Of a stretch of 64,000 bases of DNA, positions 51,078 through 63,388 are shown in pieces. This stretch comes from Pratylenchus scribneri. Its lineage: Eukaryota; Nematoda; Chromadorea; Rhabditida; Pratylenchidae. Positions within the stretch are counted from its first letter, which is position 1. Each line of letters starts with the position of its first letter. A model generated the notes under the pieces. The model saw only the letters and a program-made list of their open reading frames with translations. It did no database searches and was not told the origin of the DNA. The DNA lies in NCBI GenBank assembly GCA_030063045.1, contig JAQSEB010000103.1, positions 558,001 through 622,000 on the forward strand, read 5' to 3'. The position numbers and the translations under genes were made by a program.

Positions 51078-54000
51078 TCATTCTGCCGAATTTTCCACTC
51101 CATCAAACATTGGCAATTCTTTTGATTGGATTTGGAAGCGGCGATAAACTCGTTCCAGTTCCTCCAAATCATTGCGTACTTTCTCACGCATATAAAAGAT
51201 TGGACAATCACGGCTAAAATTATAATTTTAAAATACTGCCTTCATGAGGGTAACCGTACCTTGAACAAAACACTTCCTCTTTGAGCATTCCAGCACAATT
51301 TTGGCATTCGGTCCAAAGGCGTCCAAATCGATGTTCCGCTGCCCGAATTTCAACAATCTTTTTGGATATTTTAATTAATATTTTTGTAATTAAATTTTAA
51401 ACCTTTTCCATGTAAAGTTTCCTCGCTTTCGGTTGACAATTTTTACATGTTGCCGGCGCTTTGTCCTCTTCAAAATCCATCGGCGCTCGACAAACCAAAC
51501 AATTCGATTTTTTGGCAAAATATCCGGCCATTAATCCACTTTTCAGCTTTGTGACCATTTTCTTCTTTGTATGATCTCCATCTGCATTAATTAAATTTAA
51601 TTTTTTAAATGCAAAAATAAATTTACTGATTAAAATTTGTTCGGCCTTAATGCCCAAAATGGGTTCAAAAATGCGGGCCAGCGGCTTAGCCAGTTGATGT
51701 TCCAAATAATAAGTTGTGTCAATTGGGACATTGTTGGTCAACACCTGCAAAAATTAACATAAAAATATTCCAAAAATTTATCTATTTACCCAAATTGGAT
51801 CCTCCGCCTTTTCATATGCTGGCACATTTGCCCCTTTGTTCACAATCACATAGGGAACACGGTCGCCGAGACGAGGCGCTGAGCCTGGATCCCTCTTTCT
51901 CATTCGTTCGGCCAATTCCACATGGGCTTGCTTGGCTGCATATTTCTGCAATTTACATTTTTTAATTGGTATATGTTTATTTTAAATATGGATAATATTT
52001 AAATCATCGAAAAACATTGAAAATGTCGGAAAATGAGTCATAATACCAAAATAATTATAATGGTTTAAGGGTTTTTTCTACATTATTAAACCATATACGA
52101 TGTCTAAAATAAACCATTGTAATCTTTTTCGGCATTTCCAAATTTTTTTCTATATTTTAAATATTTCCCCTTTAAATGAACAAAACAAACTTCGCCCTTT
52201 TTGGTCAATTCCTTTGTGATGGTCAACATGGAAATGTCCACCCGACCGCAGAGTAAATCGGAAATGACCGCTTTTGCATAATTCAATGCTCCTTCCTTGT
52301 CTCTGCCAACCAGCAATTTCTCTAAGCAAGCATTCAAAACACTGGCCACCAATGGACAATTATCCCTTCGCACTGTTTCCAACTTAAAATGCAAATTTAA
52401 ATCACATTAAATCAAATTATTTTTTTACCCCTTTACAATCCATTTTATCGTGTTTCTCCGGGCGTGTCCAATAAAGTCCGGCATAGCGTTTTTTGTTGAT
52501 GAGTAAATATGGAAAATAGATCTTCTCAAATTCCAAATGAATTGGCGGCAAAAATCGTTTGCTAATTTCCGCGGCCGCATGCCGGCCCAATTCCATTGCA
52601 TGTTCGACGGTTTTAACCTTTAAATACAAAAATAAATTGAATCATTTCTTTTGTACCAAATTTACCCCAAATTTGATCATCACTGAGTCGGTGTCCCCAT
52701 AAATAACTTTGGCATCCTCCGGACAAAGACCATTCACTGCGCCAAATTTATAATAGTCTAAAAAGAAAATTCAAAATTCATTTTAATAATTTTTATTGCT
52801 TACTTTCAACTTCTTGTTTTGTCATTTCGATCATTTGCCGGCCAAATGATGTGACCGATTGGGAAACTTCCACGCAAGGCAATTTGCCGCGCGATGCTCC
52901 GGTGAATCCATAAACAGAATTGGCCGAAACTTTCAGCGCCAATTGCCTTCCATTCAACACCATTTGTCTTTAATTTGTAAAATTGGTAAATAAATTATTT
53001 AAAATTAGGGAAATAATTTATCGAAAAGTTAATTAACAGTTAATTGCTTTATCCTAGACCCCAAAAACCTATACCCAATCGACAAACCTAGCCAATAAGC
53101 ATCATTTGATTTGTTTTGACTTTGGTTTAACCAATTCTAATTTAGTTTTGAACCAAAAACAAAAATGGGTTTAAATCGTACCAATTAATTATGGCCAAAT
53201 CATAACAAATTAAATTAATTCGATGGGTCTTGATGACGATTTTTCCAATGATATATGGTTTACTAAAGTAGGGATTAAACAGTTGTAAATTCTATGGCTT
53301 TATATATTTTTTATTCGCCAATTTCATTAATTTATTCACCAGTTTAAATAAATTCCAAAATATTAATAGTATTAACCTGAGTGGGTCTGTTTCCTTCTTC
53401 AAATCGGATTTTGCCTTTTTCCTTGCCGCCAACAATTCCTCCAAAACCTGCGGCAGCAATCCCTTTGAATGTTTTGCTTTGACGAAACAATCGCCGGAGG
53501 GCGTTCGAATGTAATCTTCGCCTTCTTTCAAACTAAAAAAAAATAAATTAATGAATTAATTGTAATTAAATTAAACTTTTTTGGGACATTCTTCTGATTG
53601 ACCAGCGTTGTATAGCATAAATTGTGGGCGATCATAATTGATGGATAAAGTGAGGCAAAATCCAACGTGGCAATTGGTTCATTGTAAAAATCGCATTGAG
53701 GCTCGATTACGGTGGCACCTTCATAGCCGACTTCATCACCGCCTTCGCCAGTTTCAATGACTGGGAGAAAATAATTGAGGCGACGAGTCTTAAAAATTAT
53801 AAAATTAATTTAAATTTTGTATTTAATTGAAACCTTTCGCAAAAGCATTGAAAGAATTTTGACTTGCTGGCCGCGTGAAATCAAGAAATTGAGTGGAACT
53901 CCGGTGACACGGGCCATTTCAATGTAATTTATAATCAACATTAATTTGTCCAGCAGTCGAATTGGCAAATACGCATCTTTCATGCAATATAGAGCCAATC

Positions 54001-56659
54001 GACGACGATCCCGCGCCGAACCATTCTATAATTAAAATAAATTTATTATTAATAATTGTAAATATGTTATAGAATAGAAATTTTGGAAATCTAGTATTCT
54101 AGATGTTGTATTATAGATGCGAGAATTGAGTATTTGGTTTAGTCTAGGAATTTTTCAATTTCAAACTGGTTGTGAAAAATTGAACCGTAGTTTAAACCCA
54201 AACCTTTTGGTTTAATAAATTTTACCTAAAGTTTTAATCGGCCTAAAATTAAAACTTCATAGACTAAATCAACCAGGCAAATCGAATGAATCTATTCTCA
54301 TTGATGAGATTTTCGAATTTCGGAATTGTCTATATTCCGAAATTATCAGTAAAATAAATTATAATATTTAAATTAAACCTGTAATTCAGGTATAAAATTG
54401 TAGGCAACATCCTCCTTTTGTTCACCAAGGAAATAATAGCTAACATTGTTCAGCGAATAACTTCTCAATTTGTAATCGCGAAGTAAAATCTTAAACAAAA
54501 TTAATTTAAATGCAAATAAATCAATAATTCACCTGAAGAACATCAAACACAATTCGACCATCCATTGAGCAAACTTTATTGATCCGGTTGCCCATTTGCT
54601 TGGATTGGAGGCTGGCATCCCTTTGCTTGCAAACATTTCCCTTTATTCTACTCAAATAGCAGACACGGTTCTCAATCTTAATTATGGGTATTTAATTTTG
54701 TGAAAAATTGAAACTGGGCAAAAGGTTTTAACGGTTCAAAGGTTTGTCTAGCCCCCAATTGATAGATCTCGTAAGATCAAGATGCATAGTTTAGTGTATA
54801 GTTTGGTCAAAATTAAGGATATAATTAAACCGTTTAAACCATCTGATGGTTTTTTGTATTAAACCATTTAAACCATTTTATGGTTTTTGGTTCAAAATCA
54901 AAACTAATTCAAAATTAAAATTGGCTAAACCTTAAGACAAAACATTGAACCGTTAATAATCTTTTCGCATTTTAAATATTTAAAACCTTTAATTGTTTCG
55001 CCCGATCCATGATATAAGGTAAATCAAAATTTTGAATATTATATCCGGTGAGGATATCCGGATCAATTTGTCGCACAAAATCGGCCCATTTTGAGAGTAA
55101 TTCCTGCTCAGTGGCGCATTCAATGATGTCCGAACCGACGATTGGTTCACATGTTCCCAGGGTAAAACAATTCCGAACGAATGGTTCCGTTTGGCCCTCC
55201 AACTTGACCATATTGGCTATTTGGATGACTGGGTCACGGCTGGCATCCGGAAATGTTCCTAAATATTTTAATTAATTAGTAATAAATAAATGAAAATAAA
55301 ACAAACCTAATGGACCCATGCATTCAATGTCAAAACTCAATGTTCGAAGTGGAGCAACCATCGACCATTCGGGCAGACTCGAATCATGCACCAATAAATT
55401 GGCAACATTTATTGATAACTAAAAGTGAATTTAAATTAATTCTTCATTTTTTGTCCATTACCTCAATTTGGCATGTGCTCAGTTTCTTATTTGGGTGAAT
55501 ATATTCATATTTATTTGCCGGGCATTCAATCCAACCGCAACCAACAATGTCCAAATCGGCCATGAAACGAACCTTAAAAACAATAATAAATTAAATTCAT
55601 CAATTTTATCCTGATTTATTTAAATTTAACCTCAAAGTCCATATTCGATTCAAAGGGGTGGCATCGATCGCCGGCCTTTTGTTCCTCATATTTTCCATTA
55701 ATTTCCTCCATTAATTGATCAATCAAATATAATCCATTTCGACCTTAAATTTCAAATTAATTTAATAATAGAATTAAAATATTTACATGAATTGATGACT
55801 CTGGGCGAACAGACGAATATTTTCAGGAATGGCATTTGTTTGCCAGAATTGTAATAGTAAAAATTGGCACCTTGGACCAATTCAATTCCGGTCACAACAT
55901 TTATTTCTGGAGGAACGCCACTTTGAGGATTTGCCTTGAAAATTTATAAATTTAAGTAAAAAATCGGTGGAAAACCTTGACATTTGAATTAATTTTATTG
56001 ATTGTTTTTTGAATGTGCTCTGCACGGAATCCTTTTGGAGCGGATGCCAAAAAATATGGCCTATAGCCAGTGACGCAAGCCAAAATTGAATGACCGGTAG
56101 AGGTGACACCAAACAATCGAATGACAACGCTGCCCACAATTTTATCTAAATAAAAATATTTTATTTAGTTAAAGAATTGATGTGAAGTTAACCAAAATTG
56201 TAATCAATATCGATTAGTTGAAATGCAATTGATTTATCTCTGCTTCCGGATTTGATATTTTGTGCCAATTCTGGGCGGTCCCATTTCAATTTTGGGTCAA
56301 TTTTATGGTGGCTTCTTGTGGGAAGACTAAAATATTTTCATTTATTTTCATAATATTAATTAGTAAATTACTTTGTGATAATTTTGCTGTTGGAACTCGA
56401 TGAATGTTGATTATCCCCGTTTTCATCTAAATATTTTGAATATTTATTATTTATTGAACTAAAACTAACGCAAAATGGCCAATTTTTGTGCAAAACTTCC
56501 TTTTGGTTGATTTTGTTCGGCTTGATCATTTCTGTAAAAAGTTTGAATAAATTTAAATTGATTTATTAATTATTCTTACTTTGCCCTTTTTGCATATTGA
56601 ATTGGTTGTTGGGATGCAGGGGGTCGTTTTTTTGGCGATGTTTTCTTTTTTGGGGACAT
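51078..56659 (-). CDS. pold-1: DNA polymerase delta catalytic subunit
   Basis: Many-exon gene starting [19 protein letters not shown], ending [11 protein letters not shown]. The 3'-5' exonuclease motifs are visible: Exo [12 protein letters not shown], Exo [17 protein letters not shown], Exo [17 protein letters not shown]. So are the family B polymerase motifs: [51 protein letters not shown], and [10 protein letters not shown]. The C-terminus keeps both metal-binding modules, CysA (CLVC...CKNC) and CysB (CQNC...CSSRDC), the latter known to bind an Fe-S cluster in this family. All catalytic acidic residues are present, so the enzyme should be active in lagging-strand and repair synthesis. Family 1 MITEs enlarge at least three introns. 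It lies 330 bp downstream of PIP4K on the same strand. Confidence 0.96.
52022..52137. mobile_element. MITE family 1, short deleted copy in pold-1 intron
   Basis: About 115 bp with both ends kept (TCGGAAAATGAG...TAATGGTTTAAGGGTTTTTT on the left, AAACCATTGTAATCTTTTTC on the right) but nearly all the interior missing. It is the smallest copy in the window. Confidence 0.7.
53021..53298. mobile_element. MITE family 1 copy in pold-1 intron
   Basis: Starts TCGAAAAGTTAATTAACAG, with TTTATCCTAGACCCC. The interior has the inverted-looking block TTAGTTTTGAACCAAAAAC. It ends GGGATTAAACAGTTGTAAAT. More diverged than the copy in nurf-1. Confidence 0.75.
54060..54370. repeat. Insertion-enlarged pold-1 intron, possible diverged MITE
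   Basis: This intron is about 350 bp against 40-60 bp for its neighbours. It has motifs like TTTGGTTTAGTCTAGG and AAACCCAAACC that recall family 1, plus an inner inverted pair AATTTCGGAAT/ATTCCGAAATT. Family membership is uncertain. Confidence 0.4.
54716..54968. mobile_element. MITE family 1 copy in pold-1 intron
   Basis: Left end GGCAAAAGGTTTTAACGGTT then CAAAGGTTTGTCTAG. Right end AACATTGAACCGTTAATAAT then CTTTTCGC. The interior has two AAACCATTT/AAACCATCT blocks and TTTTTGGTTCAAAATC. Confidence 0.88.
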
Positions 56660-56988
56660 TCTTTTTTTAAAATAAATATAAAAATTATTGTTGATATTTT
56701 AAATAAAATTGACAATTATTAATATATGGATGGATTTATCCATTGTGGAATAAATATTCAAAGTTAAATTTGCACCGACAAATATTTATTATTTATTAAA
56801 TTGCCAAAAATAAATGTGGAATTTGTGCGAATTTTAAAGGACAAAGACAACCATTACTGACTGAAAAAAAAACATATACAAAAATGGATTTAATTGGGAC
56901 TTAGAAGAGAACACAAATGAATGAATCTTTTGGGAAAAATTATTGGGCGAAAAACTACATTTTTGTGTTTAATTTGGTATCCATTCAT

Positions 56989-58924
56989 TTATTTAATGTG
57001 GGCTGAAGCCAAAGATTCATTCAAATTTGGCATTGCGGAATCCTTTGGAGGACTAGAAATTGGTCCCATAGTTGGCGGTGCTGATGCTTTGCTGGCCGAA
57101 ATTGATGGGGAAATTACATTCTTATTGACGAATTCAAGCAGCCGTTTTGCATACTAAAATTAGCGAATATTCAAAAATATTTTTAATCAATTTTTTAAAA
57201 CCTGTTCCGGTTTGACAGTCGAAACATTTTCAGCCTCAGAGCCATATTTCACTGATTTGGCCGCCGATTCAGTCCTCTTCTTCACTCCATAATAGGTGAG
57301 AATGTCGACGAGGCCAATAAAATAGATTAATTTTCGTTGAGATTCTTTAAAAAACAATTATGAACATAAATATTTAATTTAAGCAAAACCAACCTTCACT
57401 TGAAGGAATCGCAAAGAATTCATCTAAAAATAATTATTATTAATTGTTGATTTAATTCCAAATTAACCATCGAGATCAAATCCACCCGAATGTGTGGTAA
57501 ATGCGCCGGCCGATGGAACGGGGCTTTCCGGCGGTGACAATTGTTCATTGCCCGAGTCCAAATCGGATGCTTGTTGTTGATGGAATTCCATTGCAATATT
57601 TTGTTGCATTTCATCCCCTCCGCCAATGCCGGCTGCCTCTTTTGCCGCCGGTGAATTTGCCTCTCTTTCTTTTTGCATTTCTTTTTCCAGTTGAATATCA
57701 TGAATTCCAACCAACAAGGAATAATCCATCAAATGCATTTTGGTTAAGAAATCTAAATTAATTGATATTAAAATTATTTTTATTCTCTTACCGGTATCAC
57801 TTTTCAACAATTTCATCAATTGGGCCTTTGCATCGAAAGGCAGCATTAATTTGTAATTTTCCTCCAAAAAATCATTGTCCTTCAGCGTCGGCAATTCCTT
57901 GGATTTTTCCTTTTCACTCGCTTGCCGTTGAACGGTTGAACCCTAAATAATTCAAAAATTAATTCAAAATTATTTGACTGAACCTTCAAATCATATTTTT
58001 TATGGATATTATATTTCCCTCCAAATATATTTCGCATAACCAGCATATAAGTTTCATTGACGTCGACCGTAATTCGATAAAGGCCTAAAAAATTAGTAAA
58101 ATGTTAATTTAAAAAATAATTAACCAAGATATTGGGGCAAAAGGGTTTTTCCCCGGTGCTCCACAATATATTCATGATATTTTGGCAAAATCGAATGAAT
58201 TTCAGCGACCGCCTCCGAATCAATGACCTGAAAAGAATTAAAAATTAATTTATTTTTATTTGAAAAACCTTGATGACGAATTGTCTATCTTGCGAAACGA
58301 ATAATCTGCTCGAACTACTAAAAATAATTTTAAATTCATTTTTATGTCAATTACAATTCATATTCTAACCTTCCTGACTCATTTGGTTCCAATTCCGGTT
58401 CATTTGATGTCAATGAAGACTGTGAAAATAAATATTAATTTAAATATTGAATAATCATGTACCAAATATTCACTTTGATCAACGCCAAATTGTTCACGAA
58501 TATTACGGAATGCAACTTAAAAAATATTTTAATTTATTCACATTTATTTATAAATTACTTGGACAATAATCCTTGATTTTGAAGTGACTAGGCATAATGT
58601 CCCTAATTAAATTTTAATTTAATAATAATTTTAATATTAAATTTACTCACTTATTAAAGAAATGGTTGCTGACTTTCACTTTTGAATAAGCCTTGAAATC
58701 GTCGGGAAGCAATAAAGCAGGCGGTGGAACATGCATCAATTCGCCAATCTTTGATTGAATATAAATTTAAATGAATTATTTCATTAATTTACCGTGTGAT
58801 TTACGCCCCACATGAACACGGAAATTAATGGTTCTTTTGCGCGGAAAAGTTTCCATTTCGGAACAAGCATCTTTTTATGGCCAGTCCGAATTTTCCTATT
58901 TTTATTCTTCGATTTTCCAGCCAT
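56989..58924 (-). CDS. ppk-2: Phosphatidylinositol 5-phosphate 4-kinase (type II PIP kinase)
   Basis: Multi-exon gene beginning MAGKSKNKNRKIRTGHKKM, ending NESLASAHIK, about 410 residues as for the family. Diagnostic blocks are LFRAKEPLISVFMWGVNHT, LLPDDFKAYSKVKVSNHFFN, HFKIKDYCP, FVIKVIDSEAVAEIHSIL (ATP-binding Lys), YDLKGSTVQRQASEKEK, LKDNDFLEENYKL, MHLMDYSLLVGIHD (catalytic region) and IGLVDILTYYGVKKRTE, followed by VKYGSEAENVSTVKPEQY (activation loop). These follow type II (PIP4K) sequences rather than type I PIP5K. The enzyme phosphorylates PI5P to PI(4,5)P2. An insert rich in Gln, Ser and Pro precedes the last kinase block, as in animal PIP4Ks. It starts 247 bp after the HCCS stop and ends 330 bp before pold-1, all on the same strand. 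Confidence 0.93.
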
Positions 58925-59170
58925 TTTTATTAAAGCTGTGGTTGTTTTTGAAAAATTGACTAGCTAAAAAATAATAAAAACAATTAAAACAATAATATAA
59001 ATAATAAAACAATCAATTTTAATGATGAATATTTTATGAATAAGAAAATGTTGAGCGAAAACATTTTTATCAAAAAATTTTGTAAAACGAATAAAACAAA
59101 GTTTTTCCTGACTAAATGGATTGCCGCCTATTCATCAATAACAAATTCGGATTCGGAGCCAATTCTTCAT

Positions 59171-60163
59171 TTATTTATTCTCATCAGTTTGGCCACGGCT
59201 CCACAATTGCATAAAATTCTCTCTCATGCGCCTAAAAAATATTGGTTAATTTATATTTTTAAATAAGGAATTCATACCAAAATCCAACAATGAAGCGGTC
59301 TTTCAATGAGGACCAGTCCCTGATTGCAGGTCGTACATCCAAATGTGCGAACAATTTGGTGTCTGGATTGACTTTGCCCACATCATAATAGTCAATTATA
59401 TAGGTCACCTTAATCGATATAATTAATTTATTTTATTTAATTTAATTAACATCATGTCCACATCGATCAACCAGCCAATTATGTCGGTCGAATGGCAACT
59501 TTAATATTTTTAATTAATTTAGGTTTATAACTTCTAAATTAACCTCGTAGCCGAGCATGCTCCGAAATCTGGCACGTGGCGACAAATTTTTTGCATCACC
59601 ATGGAAGCTCTTCAGTTTAGGAACGCTGCATTCTCTTAAAAAGAAATAGGTATTGGAAAATGTTGAAATTCTTTCTTACCGATGGAATGTTCTCTCCCAT
59701 TTGAGAACTTCTTCCCAGGCAGACTCGTTATTCGCATTATGAATGCGGATAATATCGTCCATATCCTTTTGTCCAATTTGATCTTCTTTCCATCTCCATC
59801 CTTAAAATGCTTATAAAATGAATTCCATATCTCATTTAACCTTTTCTCAGCATCGCATTCCAAAACATTTGAGCAGAAGGATATTCCCAAGTCTCGAGTT
59901 TTTCTCCATCATTTACAATTGCCTTTGGTATTGTCGATTTTTCGCGGTCTGTAGAGAGAGGAAAGGGTTGACCCGGTGATGGTAGCTGATTCGGCGGTGG
60001 CATCTAAATTGATTTAATTTAATCGTAAATTTACATTTATTTTTACCGCATTTAATGGATTGAATCCATCTTCTTCTTGTTGCTGTTTAATTGGACATCC
60101 TCCACAACCACTGTTGTTGATATTGTTTGCGCGCGGACAATTTGAAGTTTTTGATTGCTGCAT
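59171..60163 (-). CDS. cchl-1: Holocytochrome c synthase (cytochrome c heme lyase)
   Basis: Multi-exon gene starting [19 protein letters not shown]. Two Cys-Pro motifs near the N-terminus (NCPRAN and GCPIKQ) are the heme-regulatory-type CP sites found in this enzyme. The core follows with [76 protein letters not shown] and [17 protein letters not shown]. It ends [10 protein letters not shown]. The enzyme attaches heme covalently to cytochrome c in the mitochondrial intermembrane space. All conserved blocks are present. It is the upstream member of the HCCS-PIP4K-pold cluster and is divergent to the GPKOW-like gene 433 bp away. Confidence 0.94.
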
Positions 60164-60595
60164 TTACGAATTAAAAAGGCTAAAAAATTTGCAATTTATT
60201 GGTAAATAATCAAAACCAATTAAAAAATAGAATTTGATCAAACTTTTAGGATTTTAAGCTTTTCGTCTGTCGATGAATTTATTGCCAAGCCGAACCGCTT
60301 TCCTTTTTAAAAGCCAAGTGGAAAAACTTGACAATTGAGAAAATAAAAATGTAAATAGTAAATAAACAAAGCCAAAACCCATTATAATTATTGCTTATTG
60401 CGCACAGATCCATAGTGTAATAATTGTGTAATATAAATTTCTGCTGCTCATATCATAATTTCGTAAAATTGCAATATGTTTAACCAAAAATCACCCACCC
60501 CACCCGCATTTACTTTAGTAAAAATAATTTATTTAAAACAATTTTTTAGAATCTTATTCTGCTTCTGCTGCTGCTTTTTTAAATAATAAAGAAGG
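60164..60595. promoter_or_regulatory. Compact divergent promoter region
   Basis: Only 432 bp separate the start codons of the HCCS (-) and GPKOW-like (+) genes, so both promoters must lie here or overlap. I see no clear TATA or trans-splice leader evidence. The region is AT-rich. Confidence 0.5.
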
Positions 60596-61798
60596 ATGCA
60601 AATTACTTCAACTACTTCTTCGACATCGGATACTCAAGAATTGACATCAAATCAAAAAAATGAAGAAGGAAAAGTTACAAAGATCTCATTCAGTGTGTCA
60701 AAAAAGGAACAAATAAAAATTGTCGAGCGTAACAAATTATCGGGAGGAAGGGCCGAAAATGAAGAGGATGAAGACGAAGTTGAATCAAGGAAGCGAGCAG
60801 TAACCCACTTTGAAGATGGTCGCATTGTTGAGTTAGTTTATAAATAAATAATAATCAAAAATAATTGCAAAAATATTAATTCCAGTTCTGCACCTGAGAG
60901 GAAAAAACAAAAGAAAGTTTTTGTCATTCCACATTTACAATTGTCCAATCAGGCACAAATTGAGCGGCTCACAAAATTGGTATCCGAAGGCAATGCAACC
61001 GAATATGACAAAGCTCGCTTGGCACTTTTAACTGAAAGCAGCAGCGGAAATGATGGAATTCAAACATTGGGTACACAACAAAAACAGCAAATTGGCCTCC
61101 AATCATTGAGCGGAATGCCAACAGCGGTTGAACCGGACGAAGCGGACCCAGATTATGAGACCATGCCAGTGGGCGAATTTGGATTAGCTTTCTTGCGCGG
61201 GTAAATTTTCTTATTAATTTATGAGCTTAATGCATAAATAATTTAGTTGCGGTTGGAAAGATGAAGGTTCAGCCATTGGGAGGACGAATGCTCAAGCTGT
61301 CCAAATGCGAGTCACAAAACCCAGGCCAAAGGTTTACTTAAAGTAATTCCCAAAATTATCCTATTCTTTATTTTAGGGTCTTGGATTGGGCGCAACATTG
61401 CCGGCCGAACCAACTTCTACTGATAAAAAGAAGGAAACAGCAAATGGCACTATTCAGCAAGATGATCAACAAAAAATGCAACTTTCCAAGGATTCATTCG
61501 TTAAATGTTTAGGTTCGTTTCTTTTGTAAAATAATCAAATATAAATTCAAATTAAGGCGGTCTCCACAAAGGTCAATACGGCCAAGTATTAAGCATGGAT
61601 GAGGAGAATTCCAGCGTTTTCCTTGAACTCACTTGGCCCTCACACAAAACTGGCCGCACTGTTCGAGTTAGCCAATTTGCTGTTGAAGTCATTTCTAAGG
61701 CAGAGCACAAGAAAAAAGTGGATCAAGGAGGGAATGAGCAAAGCAAAAATGGAAGAACGATAATGGAGAATCACGGACGAAGAAGGAAAGATAAATAA
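60596..61798 (+). CDS. GPKOW/Spp2-like G-patch splicing factor
   Basis: Five exons starting MQITSTTSSTSDTQELTS, with the first intron joining ..RIV-D to SAPERKKQ. The basic/acidic N-terminus is followed by FVIPHLQLSNQAQIERL and ARLALLTESS. The G-patch comes next: MPVGEFGLAFLRGCGWKDEG, then AIGRTNAQAVQMRVTKPRPK and GLGLGA. A KOW-like segment follows (CLGGLHKGQYGQVLSMDEEN...FLELTWPSHKTGRTVRVSQF), and a basic tail ends GRRRKDK. This arrangement matches GPKOW (yeast Spp2, plant MOS2), which binds the DEAH helicase DHX16/Prp2 in the activated spliceosome. Only one KOW segment is evident. Predicted nuclear. Confidence 0.85.
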
Positions 61799-61984
61799 AA
61801 TAAATCTGATTGAATCGATCCACTTTTTATACAAACATTTGAAATTATCTTATTAAAAATTTTTCGGATCGGATAAATCTAATCGAAATCGAAGGGGAAT
61901 TGACACCAAAATTCCATTTTATTTTAACCTGCAAATTTCCGTTGTGATTCAGCCTTTCTCATTCCAATTTATTAAAATTATTTT

Positions 61985-62766
61985 ATAAATTCCGCCTGTT
62001 CTGATTTTAATAATTCCGCCTGTTCTGATTTTAATAATTCCGCCTGTTCTGATTTTAATAATTCCGCCTGTTCTGATTTTAATAATTCCGCCTGTTCTGA
62101 TTTTAATAATTCCGCCTGTTCTGATTTTAATAATTCCGCCTGTTCTGATTTTAATAATTCCGCCTGTTCTGATTTTAATAATTCCGCCTGTTCTGATTTT
62201 AATAATTCCGCCTGTTCTGATTTTTAATAATTCCGCCTGTTCTGATTTTAATAATTCCGCCTGTTCTGATTTTAATAATTCCGCCTGTTCTGATTTTTAA
62301 TAATTCCGCCTGTTCTGATTTTAATAATTCCGCCTGTTCTGATTTTAATAATTCCGCCTGTTATGATTTTAATAATTCCGCCTGTTCTGATTTTAATAAT
62401 TCCTCCTGTTCTGATTTTAATAATTCCGCCTGTTCTGATTTTTAATAATTCCGCCTGTTCTGATTTTAATAATTCCGCCTGTTCTGATTTTAATAATTCC
62501 GCCTGTTATGATTTTAATAATTCCGCCTGTTCTGATTTTAATAATTCCGCCTGTTCTGATTTTAATAATTCCGCCTGTTCTGATTTCAATAATTCCGCCT
62601 GTTCTGATTTTAATAATTCCGCCTGTTCTGATTTTAATAATTCCGCCTGTTCTGATTTTAATAATTCCGCCTGTTCCGATTTTAATAATTCCGCCTGTTC
62701 TGATTTTTAATAATTCCGCCTGTTCTGATTTTAATTCCACTTGTTCTTATTTTAATAATTCCGCTT
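61985..62766 (-). repeat. 24-bp minisatellite array 5 (about 32 units, inverted)
   Basis: Same unit as the other arrays, in the orientation of array 2. Most units are the AATAATTCCGCCTGTTCTG form, with single-base variants (TTATGATT, TTCCTCC, TTCCGATT) and a few extra T residues. Frames such as SACSDFNN and KIRTGGII are by-products. It lies between the GPKOW-like and 7B2 genes. Confidence 0.97.
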
Positions 62767-63388
62767 AAACTGGTAAAAGGAGCGATTGGATAGATCGTTT
62801 GATTGTCAGTGTTTCCCAATATTCAATTGTTTTTAGGTAATTCTATGAGAATTCTTTTGTAATTGAAGTCATCGCATAAGGGATAACAAAACAATTCCCC
62901 TTTAGAATTCGAAGTGAATGAAATGCCCTGAGAGACCCTCTCATTTTTTCGCCTTTGCCGGCTTCTTTTTAAATTTCCAATTCACTATTTTCTTTAGCAC
63001 AATTCCTTCACTATTCTTCGCCTCTGGCTATACAGCAACAATGGCCAATACCAATTTATTGAATGAAAAGCGAAATGGACACGTTTTTTGCCGCACACAT
63101 CTTTTCCAAATAACCAACCGCTTCTACTATTCTTTCCTCTTTTCGTCGCTTCTAACCATGCTTAAGAATGCCAAGGAATTTTTATCGACAGCTCCGTTGC
63201 CGGCTCTCGGGTCACACGTTTCCACGGCACCATTGACTGAGCTCTCTGGCTGTTCTCGTATGCTCAACATTTCTGGCAAAAGCGAGTTCCTTAAAGCCAA
63301 CCAAGCGAATTCTCCACTTTCATTCCCCACATTCCACATTTTTCCATTCCTTCCAGCTTTTAACCATTTTTCCAACAAACATAGTGGA
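62767..63388. other. Upstream region of the 7B2 gene
   Basis: About 620 bp between array 5 and the 7B2 start codon. A 210-codon frame at 62918-63550 runs through it, but in a different register from the 7B2 exon and without a recognisable domain. I treat this as promoter/5' region. Confidence 0.5.

Noticed and set aside
59636..59890. 84-codon minus-strand frame
   Set aside because: It reads HCCS exons in the wrong register and through an intron.
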